Assembly: GCA_964468205.1 (NCBI GenBank)
Contig: CAYXVG010000054.1
Coordinates: 1-45,110 of the forward strand
Direction of reading: 5' to 3'
DNA length: 45,110 nucleotides
From: CAWELS01 sp964468205
GTDB lineage: Bacteria > Acidobacteriota > Terriglobia > Bryobacterales > Bryobacteraceae
In this document: positions 7,982 through 15,598 of the stretch, in pieces
Position numbering within the stretch: the stretch's first letter is position 1
How the letters are laid out: the number at the start of each line of letters is the position of its first letter
Program-made: the position numbers and the translations under genes
Notes under the pieces: generated by a model
What the model saw: only the letters and a program-made list of their open reading frames with translations
What the model was told of the DNA's origin: nothing
Database searches by the model: none

Positions 7982-8060
7982 CGCCCGGCGCTGTTCTGGT
8001 TCGCCGCCCGGCGCTGTTCTGGTTCGACGCCCGGCGCTGTTCTGGTTCGACGCCCGGGCG
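7982..8060. repeat. 23-bp tandem direct repeats, 3.4 copies
   Basis: CGCCCGGCGCTGTTCTGGTT plus TCG and one variable base is repeated head to tail at 7982-8004, 8005-8027 and 8028-8050, with a partial fourth copy from 8051. Copies are identical apart from the last base. The array lies between the divergent ECF sigma gene and rlmH. It could be a variable-number repeat or iterated operator sites. Confidence 0.9.
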
Positions 8061-8104
8061 GAGCGGAGACACCGGCGCGGCCGGTGTTGAATAATTGGGG
8101 CAGC

Positions 8105-8524
8105 GTGCGAATCCATGTTTTCTTCGTCGGAAAGCCGCGGGACCGGCACGCGAATGCAATGGCCGCGGAGTTCGTGAAGCGGACCGAGCGTTACTGCCAG
8201 TGCGAGATGCGGGAGATCCGGCCGGACCGCTTCGACCCGTGGCAGCGGCATCCCGGCGCTCTGGTGGCGGTCCTGGACCCGGACGGTGCGCGGCTGAGCA
8301 CACAGGAGTTCGTCGCTCTGACGGAGCGGGCCGAGCAGGAGGCCCGGGATCTCGTTTTTCTTATCGGCGGACATGACGGGCTGCCGGACGGCTGGGCGGA
8401 GCGGGCCGAGCGCCGGATCTCGATGTCCCGTATGACATTCCCCCACGAGTTGGCGCGCGTTATGCTCACCGAGCAGATCTACCGCGCCTTCACGACGCTG
8501 CGGGGGCATCCCTACCCGCGGTGA
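8105..8524 (+). CDS. rlmH: 23S rRNA pseudouridine-1915 N3-methyltransferase
   Basis: SPOUT-class methyltransferase that N3-methylates pseudouridine 1915 in helix 69 of 23S rRNA on assembled ribosomes, with S-adenosylmethionine. The 139-residue product has the family start RIHVFFVGKPRD, the central LVAVLDPDGARLSTQEF, the knot-forming FLIGGHDGLPDG and the C-terminal SMSRMTFPHELARVMLTEQIYRA. The family normally starts right at this first strand, so GTG at 8105 is preferred; in-frame GTG at 8084 and TTG at 8087 would add seven and six residues. AATAAT lies 9 nt before 8105. No neighbour is functionally linked. Confidence 0.93.
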   Translation: MRIHVFFVGKPRDRHANAMAAEFVKRTERYCQCEMREIRPDRFDPWQRHPGALVAVLDPDGARLSTQEFVALTERAEQEARDLVFLIGGHDGLPDGWAERAERRISMSRMTFPHELARVMLTEQIYRAFTTLRGHPYPR

Positions 8525-8663
8525 GTCGGCAGGGGCGGGATGATGCGTCCCCTTTTCGGATCGCCGAGCTGCGTTTTCGTTCCCTGCGCCGCACAGACTT
8601 CAATCGCCCCTGTGCGACAATGTTGGCTTACGGGCGTCGACCTCGGGTCGCCCGGCTATCTCC

Positions 8664-9839
8664 ATGAAGATCTGTTACTTCGACGCATTCTCCGGAATCA
8701 GCGGCGACATGACTGTCGGCGCGCTGGCCGACGCTGGAGCGGACACTGCGGCCCTGATCGGCGCGCTCGAGTCGCTCGGGACAGGCGCGTCCTTCCGCGT
8801 TGAGAAGGTGAAGCGCCGGGGAATCGCCGCGACGAAGTTTCACGTCGAGGGCGGCGAGACGAAAGCCCACCGGCACCTGCCGCATATCATCCGAATGCTC
8901 GACGGCGCCGACTTGCCCGGCCGCGCGAAGGACAACGCAAAGGCGGTTTTCGAGCGGCTGGGACAGGCCGAGGCCCGCGTCCACAACGTCCCCATCGAGA
9001 AAGTACACTTCCACGAGGTGGGAGCGGTGGATTCGATCGCCGATATCGCCGGCGCGTGCCTTGGGTTGGAACTGCTCGGGGTTGAAGCGGTCTACTGCTC
9101 GCCGGTGAATGCCGGTAGCGGCACGGTGAACACGGAACACGGCGTGCTGCCGGTACCGGCTCCGGCCACGTCGGCGCTGCTCGAGGGCTTTCCGGTGTAC
9201 GCGGCCGGTCCGGCCAAGGAACTGACGACACCCACCGGCGCCGCTCTCGCGACGACTCTCGCGAAGGAGTTCGGCCCCATGCCGCCGCTGCGCATTCTGT
9301 GCACGGGCTACGGTGCGGGCGGCTACGATTTCGAGGAGCAGGCGAACGTGCTGCGGGCGACGATCGGCGAGGCGTCGGGGGCCAGGGAGTCGACCCGCGT
9401 GGCCGTGCTCGAGGCGAACATTGACGATTCGAGCGCCGAGGTGCTCGGCTACGCTCTTGAGCGGCTCATGGAAGCCGGCGCGCTGGACGCGAGTTTCTCG
9501 CCGCTCTATATGAAGAAGAACCGGCCGGGCACGCTGGTGCGCGTGATCTCCAATCCCGAGGACCGGGAGCGGCTGGCGGCGTTGCTGATGCGGGAAACCT
9601 CGACGCTCGGTTTGCGGATGTGGGACGCGGAGCGGCGCGTACAGGCGCGCCACGTTGTGAAGGTAGGGACGCGGTTCGGCGTTGCCGGCGTCAAGGTAGC
9701 GGGAGAGGGCGTATTTGCCCCGGAATACGAAGACTGCCGGAAGCTGGCACTCGCCAGTGGGGCCCCGCTGAGGGAAGTGATCGCCGCCGCCAGCCAGGCG
9801 TTTCTTAGCGGGAGCCAGGACGCCGCGGGCGAAGAATAA
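8664..9839 (+). CDS. larC: Nickel pincer cofactor biosynthesis protein LarC
   Basis: DUF111/LarC family, 391 residues. LarC is the CTP-dependent cyclometallase that inserts nickel to complete the pincer-nucleotide cofactor of lactate racemase and related enzymes. Seen here: the N-terminal MKICYFDAFSGISGDM, the histidine-rich stretch around KAHRHLPHI, the VHFHEVGAVDSIADI motif, TPTGAALATTL, GYGAGGYDF, and a C-terminal domain with EANIDDSSAEVLGYALE and SPLYMKKNRPGTLV. larA, larB and larE are not in the window. It is 9 nt ahead of metG and probably heads the larC-metG-tatD-prenyl synthase transcript. Confidence 0.94.
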   Translation: MKICYFDAFSGISGDMTVGALADAGADTAALIGALESLGTGASFRVEKVKRRGIAATKFHVEGGETKAHRHLPHIIRMLDGADLPGRAKDNAKAVFERLGQAEARVHNVPIEKVHFHEVGAVDSIADIAGACLGLELLGVEAVYCSPVNAGSGTVNTEHGVLPVPAPATSALLEGFPVYAAGPAKELTTPTGAALATTLAKEFGPMPPLRILCTGYGAGGYDFEEQANVLRATIGEASGARESTRVAVLEANIDDSSAEVLGYALERLMEAGALDASFSPLYMKKNRPGTLVRVISNPEDRERLAALLMRETSTLGLRMWDAERRVQARHVVKVGTRFGVAGVKVAGEGVFAPEYEDCRKLALASGAPLREVIAAASQAFLSGSQDAAGEE

Positions 9840-9848
9840 GAAGATTTC

Positions 9849-11774
9849 ATGACAAAGAAGTTCTACCTCACCACTCCGATCTACTACGTGAACGCGGCCC
9901 CGCACATCGGGCACGCATACACGACCTTTGCAGCCGACCTGATCCGCCGCTTTAAGCGGATGCAGGGATACGAGGCGGTGTTGACTTCCGGCACCGACGA
10001 GCATGGGCAAAAGATCGAGAAGGCGGCGCGGGATCAGGGCAAGTCTCCCAAGGAGTTCACGGATTTAGTTTCGGCGGAGTTCAAAGAGACATGGGAGAAG
10101 CTCGGTATCGAGCCGGACCGGTTCCGCCGGACCACGGACCCGAGGCATCACAAGATGGTTCAGCAGCTTTTCCGGCGCTGCCTGGACAACGGCTATCTGT
10201 ATAAGGGCTCCTACACCGGCGCCTATTGCGTTCCGGACGAGTTGTATGCCAGCGACGGCAAGGTAGGCGATCCGTGCCCACTGTGCGGACGCGCGCTCAC
10301 CGAGGTTACCGAGGAGAACTACTTCTTCAAGCTTTCGGAGTTCCAGGACAAGCTGCTCGAGTTATACGAGCGGCAGCCGGATTTCATCCAGCCGGAGACG
10401 CGCCGCAACGAGGTGATCGCGTTCGTCAAGCAGGGCCTCAACGATCTTTCCGTCAGCCGGACGAGTATCACCTGGGGCATTCCGGTTCCGGGCGAAAAGG
10501 ATCACGTTTTCTACGTCTGGTTTGACGCGCTGATGACCTACATGAGCGCGGTGGAGGGCGAGGACCTCTGGCCGGCCGACCTCCACCTGATCGGCAAGGA
10601 GATCGTACGCTTCCACGCCGTCTACTGGCCGGCGTTTCTGATGGCCGCGGACTGGCCGCTCTCCAAACGCATCTTTGCCCACGGCTGGCTCCTCTTCCAA
10701 GAGGACAAGATGTCGAAATCGAAGGGGAACATCGTGCGGGCGACTCCGATTCAGGAGGTGATCGGGGCGGACGCGTTGCGCTATTTCCTGATGCGTGAGA
10801 TCGTCTTCGGCCAGGACGGCGCATTCAGCTACGACGCTTTGGTGGGGCGTTACAACTCCGATCTTGCCAACGGGCTGGGCAATCTCTCGAGCCGGACGCT
10901 GAGCATGATTCATCAGTATCGCGGCGGCTCCGTGCCCGACGGTGTGGCGCGCGTGGATCCCGAGATTTCGCGGCTGGCCACGGCGACCATCGCGGAAGTG
11001 ACGGAGCGGTTCGAGAAATTCGAGTTCTCCAAGGGGTTGGAATCTCTCTGGGCGCTGCTCGGAGCCATCGACAAGAAGATCGTCGAGAACGCCCCGTGGA
11101 AGTTGATTAAAAGCGAGGACAAGGCCGACCAGGAGCTTCTCGACGCAACTCTCTACACCGCGGCGGAGGTGCTGCGCATCGCGACGTTGCTGGTGGCCCC
11201 GGTGATCCCGGAGTCGGCGGCGAAGATTTGGGATCAGCTCGGATTCCCGCAGCCGCTCGACGAGATGATTCTCGAAAACCTCGCGTGGGGGCAATTGGCG
11301 GCCGGCCAGAAGGTGAAGAAGGCAGAACCCATCTTCCCGCGTATCAAGCTCGAACAGGCAATCAAGCAAATGCGCGATTTGGAAGAGAGGGAAACCGCCC
11401 GGCAGAACGAGTTGCTCGGCAAGAAGCCAGCCGGCGGCGAAGACGGCGCGATCACCATTGAAGACTTTGCCAAGGTGGAGATGCGAGTGGCGCAAGTGCT
11501 CTCGGCGCAGAGAGTGAAAGGGGCCGACAAGCTGCTCCAGTTGACGCTCGACGCCGGCGAACCCGAGCCGCGGACCGTACTGGCCGGCATCGCGGAATCG
11601 TATGCGCCGGAGGAGATCGTGGGGCGCAAGGTGGTTGTCGTGGCGAATTTGAAGCCGCGCAAGATGCGGGGCATCCTTTCAAATGGAATGGTTGTAGCGG
11701 CGACCACGGAAGATGACAAGGCCGTACTCGTTTCGCCCATTTCAGACGTTCCAGTTGGGACCCGGCTGCGATGA
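9849..11774 (+). CDS. metG: Methionyl-tRNA synthetase with C-terminal tRNA-binding domain
   Basis: Charges tRNA-Met with methionine. The 641-residue class I synthetase has the HIGH motif at residues 19-22, a connective-peptide metal knuckle (CPLCG), WFDALMTYMS, GKEIVRFHAVYWPAFLM and KMSKSKGN at about 287-294. An anticodon-binding helical domain follows, then from about 540 to the end a Trbp111-type OB fold (FAKVEMRVAQVLSAQ, KPRKMRGILSNGMVVAA). The ATG has a modest AAGAAG upstream. Its TGA overlaps the ATG of tatD by 4 nt. Confidence 0.97.
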   Translation: MTKKFYLTTPIYYVNAAPHIGHAYTTFAADLIRRFKRMQGYEAVLTSGTDEHGQKIEKAARDQGKSPKEFTDLVSAEFKETWEKLGIEPDRFRRTTDPRHHKMVQQLFRRCLDNGYLYKGSYTGAYCVPDELYASDGKVGDPCPLCGRALTEVTEENYFFKLSEFQDKLLELYERQPDFIQPETRRNEVIAFVKQGLNDLSVSRTSITWGIPVPGEKDHVFYVWFDALMTYMSAVEGEDLWPADLHLIGKEIVRFHAVYWPAFLMAADWPLSKRIFAHGWLLFQEDKMSKSKGNIVRATPIQEVIGADALRYFLMREIVFGQDGAFSYDALVGRYNSDLANGLGNLSSRTLSMIHQYRGGSVPDGVARVDPEISRLATATIAEVTERFEKFEFSKGLESLWALLGAIDKKIVENAPWKLIKSEDKADQELLDATLYTAAEVLRIATLLVAPVIPESAAKIWDQLGFPQPLDEMILENLAWGQLAAGQKVKKAEPIFPRIKLEQAIKQMRDLEERETARQNELLGKKPAGGEDGAITIEDFAKVEMRVAQVLSAQRVKGADKLLQLTLDAGEPEPRTVLAGIAESYAPEEIVGRKVVVVANLKPRKMRGILSNGMVVAATTEDDKAVLVSPISDVPVGTRLR

Positions 11775-12565
11775 GCCTGGTCGATTCGCATGCACACCTC
11801 GACGACGCCAAGTTTGACGCCGACCGGGAGGCAGTAATCGGGCGGGCGATCGAGGCCGGCGTAGAGAGGATTCTCGCCGTAGGGACGGGTAGCGGCCCGC
11901 CCGATCTCGAAGCGGGCCTGCGGCTGGCGGCGCAATACAGTTTTATCTGCGCATCGGTCGGAGTTCATCCACACGACGCGGCGAAGGCGGATGCGGCGAC
12001 GCTGTACCGGGTAGATGAGCTTTGTTCACAAGGAGACACGGTTGCGCTCGGCGAGATCGGTCTCGATTATCATTACGATTTTTCGCCGCGCGAGAAGCAG
12101 AATGCGGTTTTTCGGGAGCAATTGCGGATCGCCGCTGACCGCCGGCTCCCAGTGATCATTCATACGCGGGACGCGTGGGAGGATACTATTCGGATTCTGG
12201 GCGAGGATTGGGAGCCGACCGGGCTGGGTGGCATCATGCACTGTTTTTCCGGAGGGCCGGACGAGGCGCGGTTGGTGGTGGACATGGGATTCCACGTAAG
12301 CTTCGCCGGCATCGTGACGTTTCCGAAGGCGGCAGCAGTGCAGGAGGCGGCGAAAGTGGTACCCTCCAGCCGGTTGCTGGTGGAAACGGATTGCCCTTAC
12401 CTGGCGCCAATTCCGAACCGAGGGAAACGTAACGAACCGGCCTTCACCGTCCAGACGGCGCGGAAAGTAGCGGAACTGCGCGGCGAGACCTTTGAGGAGA
12501 TCGCGCGCGTCACGACCGGCAATTTCAAACGACTCTGTTTGCCAGAGGTAAATGGCAACGACTAG
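11771..12565 (+). CDS. tatD: TatD family metal-dependent hydrolase/DNase
   Basis: A 264-residue TIM-barrel phosphoesterase of the TatD family; members are 3'-5' DNases linked to DNA repair or turnover. Metal ligands are recognisable: DSHAHLDD at the N-terminus, LGEIGLDYHYD, VIIHTRDAW, GIMHCFSGG and LVETDCPYLAP. Length is typical. The start codon overlaps the metG stop (ATGA), an adjacency that is common in bacteria, and the prenyl synthase follows after 15 nt. Confidence 0.93.
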   Translation: MSLVDSHAHLDDAKFDADREAVIGRAIEAGVERILAVGTGSGPPDLEAGLRLAAQYSFICASVGVHPHDAAKADAATLYRVDELCSQGDTVALGEIGLDYHYDFSPREKQNAVFREQLRIAADRRLPVIIHTRDAWEDTIRILGEDWEPTGLGGIMHCFSGGPDEARLVVDMGFHVSFAGIVTFPKAAAVQEAAKVVPSSRLLVETDCPYLAPIPNRGKRNEPAFTVQTARKVAELRGETFEEIARVTTGNFKRLCLPEVNGND

Positions 12566-12580
12566 ACTGGATTCATTCTC

Positions 12581-13582
12581 ATGGGCTTCGGCAAGCTTGG
12601 GCAGACTCTGACCGCGAAAGAGATCCTCGATCTCGTCCACGACGACCTGCAGAAGGTGGAGCGGGTAATCGCGGAGGAGTCGGTGGCATCGGTAGACGCG
12701 GTGACCAATATCGGGCAGTACCTTCAGTCGAGCGGCGGCAAGCGCCTCCGCCCGATGCTGCTGCTGCTGACCTCCAAGCTGGTCGGCGAGACGAATGACG
12801 TCGCGATCCGGCTGGCGGCCATTGTGGAGATGCTGCATACGGCCACCCTGGTGCATGACGACGTGATCGACGTGGCCGAGAAGCGGCGCGGCAAGCCCTC
12901 GGCCAACGTGATCTGGGGCAATCACACCTGCGTGCTGGCCGGCGACTGGCTTTACATGCAAGCGTTCCAGGTTTCAGTCCGGCTACGCGATTTCCAGGTG
13001 CTGGACATTCTGATCGCGTTGACGCAGTTGATGGTGGAAGGGGAGCTGCTGCAACTGGAACGGATCGGCAAGCTCGACGTCTCGGAACCGGATTACATGG
13101 AACTGGTGCACCGGAAGACGGCCAGTCTTTTCTCAGCCTGCGCCCGGCTGGGCGCGCACGCTTCCGGAGCATCGGAGAGCCTTGAGTCAGACCTGGCCGA
13201 TTACGCCTGGAACCTGGGCATGGCTTTTCAACTCGTGGACGATGTGCTCGACTTCACGTCCCGTGAAGCGGTGCTGGGCAAGCCGGTCGGGAATGACCTG
13301 CGCGAGGGGAAAGTGACACTGCCGCTCATCTACGCCTTGGAGGACGCTACCCGCGAGGAGCGGCGTCTGGTGGAGACCGTGCTCGACGACGGCAATTACG
13401 AGCGGGTCTCGCTGCGGCGCATCCTCGACCTGATCCAGAAGCACGACGGCATAGAGCGGGCGCGGCAACGCGCCCAGGCGTTCACCGACAAGGCTCGTGG
13501 CCTCATCGCCGGATTTCCCGATTCCGCGGCGCAGCGCTCGCTGGCGGCCGTCACCGACCTGGTTACCGACCGCGACCACTGA
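12581..13582 (+). CDS. Long-chain trans-polyprenyl diphosphate synthase
   Basis: Extends farnesyl or geranylgeranyl diphosphate with isopentenyl diphosphate to make the side chain of menaquinone or ubiquinone. The 333-residue all-helical protein has SSGGKRLRPML, the first aspartate-rich motif LVHDDVIDVAEKRRGKP, and the second FQLVDDVLDFTS followed by LGKPVGNDLREGKVTLPLIY. The residue five before the first motif is small (Ala), as in long-chain synthases (C30-C50); exact chain length cannot be read from sequence. Last gene of the larC-metG-tatD run. Confidence 0.92.
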   Translation: MGFGKLGQTLTAKEILDLVHDDLQKVERVIAEESVASVDAVTNIGQYLQSSGGKRLRPMLLLLTSKLVGETNDVAIRLAAIVEMLHTATLVHDDVIDVAEKRRGKPSANVIWGNHTCVLAGDWLYMQAFQVSVRLRDFQVLDILIALTQLMVEGELLQLERIGKLDVSEPDYMELVHRKTASLFSACARLGAHASGASESLESDLADYAWNLGMAFQLVDDVLDFTSREAVLGKPVGNDLREGKVTLPLIYALEDATREERRLVETVLDDGNYERVSLRRILDLIQKHDGIERARQRAQAFTDKARGLIAGFPDSAAQRSLAAVTDLVTDRDH

Positions 13583-13642
13583 TCCCGGACGCAGACGTCA
13601 CGCGAACAGGACAGAGAGCCGCCCGCCAAAAGTCCGGCGAGA

Positions 13643-13648
13643 TACCAT
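13643..13648 (+). promoter_or_regulatory. Candidate -10 box (TACCAT) for the 13658 gene
   Basis: TACCAT lies 9 nt before the ATG at 13658, with no Shine-Dalgarno between. It matches only the general TANNNT form and no -35 box is recognised, so this is weak by itself; see the leaderless-mRNA finding. Confidence 0.35.
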
Positions 13649-13657
13649 GAACTTACG

Positions 13658-15568
13658 ATGTGGACCCGCCGTCGCTTGTTGACTGCTGCCGCGGCTTTGC
13701 CCGCGATCCCCCGCCGCCTTCAGGCGGCCCCGTGGACGAAGGAGTGGGATACGGCCGTGCTGGCGGGCTCACTGGACAGTCTCGACGACGCCTATGACGA
13801 GGCCGAGCGGATGGTGACGCAGAGGCTCGGACCGGAATACCGCTACCACACGAACCTGCGAAGCACGGTGGCTCATCCGACCCGGACGTCTCTCGAATAT
13901 GCTCTTTACTTGCTCGAAGCGGGCAGGCGCGAGCGGGCCTTCGAGGTGCTCGACCGGGTGCTCGCGCTGCAGGTGACGGACCCGGCGAGCAAGTGGTACG
14001 GGCTATGGGGCTGGTACATGGAGGAGCCGCCGGATCAGATGTCGCCCGCCGACTGGAACTGGGCCGATTTCAACGGCGGGACCCTGCTGCTGGTGGAACG
14101 GCGCCACGGCGGGGCGCTGCCAGAAGAATTGCACAGCCGGGTGCGGGAAGCGATCCGGCACGCCGCGTATTCGGTGCGGAGACGGAACGTCGGCATGGGT
14201 TATACCAACATCGCTGTCAAGGGCACGTTCGTAACCCTGGCGGCGGCCGAGTTGCTCGGATTGCAAGATCTGCGAGAGTATGCGCAGGCGCGGATGTACT
14301 TCCTCGCCCGGCATATCGATGAAACGGGCAGCTTCACCGAGTACAATTCGCCTACTTACGCCCGGGTCACGATCGCGAACCTGACACGGATGCGCATGCT
14401 GTTCCGCTCGATGGAAATGCGGGAGATGGCGGCCGCAATTCACGAGCGGGCGTGGATGCACCTGGCGAAGCACTGGCACGCGCCCACCCGGCAGCTCGCC
14501 GGGCCGATGAGCCGGAGCTACGGCAACGACATCGGCGCGCCGCTGTGGCTGCAGAAAGCGCTTGGAGGGCGGTTGGAATTCGCGACGCTGGCGGAGGTTC
14601 GCAACGGCGAGGTGCGGGAAAGCGCGGAAACGGCTGTTCTCGACTTCGAATGCCCGGACCAGTTCGCGGAGGATTTTCCGCGCCTCCGGGAGACGCGTCT
14701 GCACCGGGAGATCTTTCGCCTTGCGGAGCCGCCCGAGCCGCCGCTGCAGGGGACAACTTATCTTGCTCAAGAGCTCAGTCTGGGGTCGGCGAACAAGTCG
14801 GACTTCTGGGTCCAGCGCCGGCCGCTGCTCGCGTATTGGGGCGGAGGAGAACGCCCCGCGCGCTGCTTCCAACTGCGGCTGATGAAGGATGACTACGACT
14901 TCTCCTCGGGCCTGTTCTACTCGGTTCAAGAACAGAACTGCGTGCTGGGATTCCTGAACTTCCGGAGCCCCGGCGGGGATAAGCACATCAGCCTGGATCC
15001 GGTGAAGGATGGCGTATTCGAGTGTTCGCGGCTGCGCTGGCGCGCCGATATCGCGGGGGCGCCGGCGGAGCCGGACTTGATCGTGGACGGCCGTCCCGGA
15101 GCGCTGGGTTCGGAGCTTCCGGCCGGCTCCCGCATCGCGGTGGATCTCGGCGGGGCCTACCTGTGGATGCGCTTCCCGCGGGCCGTATTCGGCTCCGGCG
15201 AGCCGTCGCTCACCCTGGCGCGCGAAGAAGGCCTGCTGACGATTTCGCTGGACCTGCACCGCTCCGCGAACCCCGAGGCAGTGAGCTGGGCGAGAGTGAA
15301 CACGGCGTGGGCGGCTTTGGCGCTGGTGATGGCGCCGGCGGAGGGAGCGCTTACCGCGTTCAGCCGCCGCTGCGCGGAAGGCCGATTCGAGCACCGGGAG
15401 ACCGAACAGGGAGTCCGGGTGATCTGGCACTCGCCGGCCGGGCGGCTCTGGCTGCAGGCGGGCTCAACGGTGGCGCCGGTTTCGGCGCAGGACGGCGCCT
15501 ATCGCGCCGGCATCCGGTCGGCGCCGGTTCCCTACGTCCGGCTCAGCGACAAGCGTCTGGCGCCGTGA
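13658..15568 (+). CDS. Tat-exported hypothetical protein, probable toroid plus beta-sandwich (polysaccharide lyase-like)
   Basis: A 636-residue protein I do not recognise by name. The N-terminus MWTRRRLLTAAAALPAIPRR is a twin-arginine signal, so it is exported folded. Residues about 40-330 are helix-rich, with paired aromatic and charged motifs (WYGLWGWYMEEPPDQM, NWADFNGGTLLL, MGYTNIAVKGTF, FTEYNSPTYARVTIANL, SRSYGNDIGAP) like the alpha/alpha toroid of heparinase/alginate lyase-type enzymes. The remaining part is strand-rich and would fit their C-terminal sandwich. Function in polysaccharide breakdown is inferred. It is convergent with the S9 peptidase gene, only 30 nt apart. Confidence 0.7.
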   Translation: MWTRRRLLTAAAALPAIPRRLQAAPWTKEWDTAVLAGSLDSLDDAYDEAERMVTQRLGPEYRYHTNLRSTVAHPTRTSLEYALYLLEAGRRERAFEVLDRVLALQVTDPASKWYGLWGWYMEEPPDQMSPADWNWADFNGGTLLLVERRHGGALPEELHSRVREAIRHAAYSVRRRNVGMGYTNIAVKGTFVTLAAAELLGLQDLREYAQARMYFLARHIDETGSFTEYNSPTYARVTIANLTRMRMLFRSMEMREMAAAIHERAWMHLAKHWHAPTRQLAGPMSRSYGNDIGAPLWLQKALGGRLEFATLAEVRNGEVRESAETAVLDFECPDQFAEDFPRLRETRLHREIFRLAEPPEPPLQGTTYLAQELSLGSANKSDFWVQRRPLLAYWGGGERPARCFQLRLMKDDYDFSSGLFYSVQEQNCVLGFLNFRSPGGDKHISLDPVKDGVFECSRLRWRADIAGAPAEPDLIVDGRPGALGSELPAGSRIAVDLGGAYLWMRFPRAVFGSGEPSLTLAREEGLLTISLDLHRSANPEAVSWARVNTAWAALALVMAPAEGALTAFSRRCAEGRFEHRETEQGVRVIWHSPAGRLWLQAGSTVAPVSAQDGAYRAGIRSAPVPYVRLSDKRLAP

Positions 15569-15598
15569 CGGGAGCGTGACCGGCCGAATGCGCGCTAC

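Noticed and set aside
8020..8060. tRNA T-loop-like GGTTCGA within the 23-bp repeats
   Set aside because: No acceptor or anticodon stem can be formed around it; it is simply part of each repeat.
8632..8653. Short hairpin just before larC
   Set aside because: Only five outer pairs are firm and the inner pairing is irregular; no known riboswitch features.
8628..10010. 460-codon minus-strand frame opposite larC
   Set aside because: Antisense to larC and the start of metG, both clear genes.
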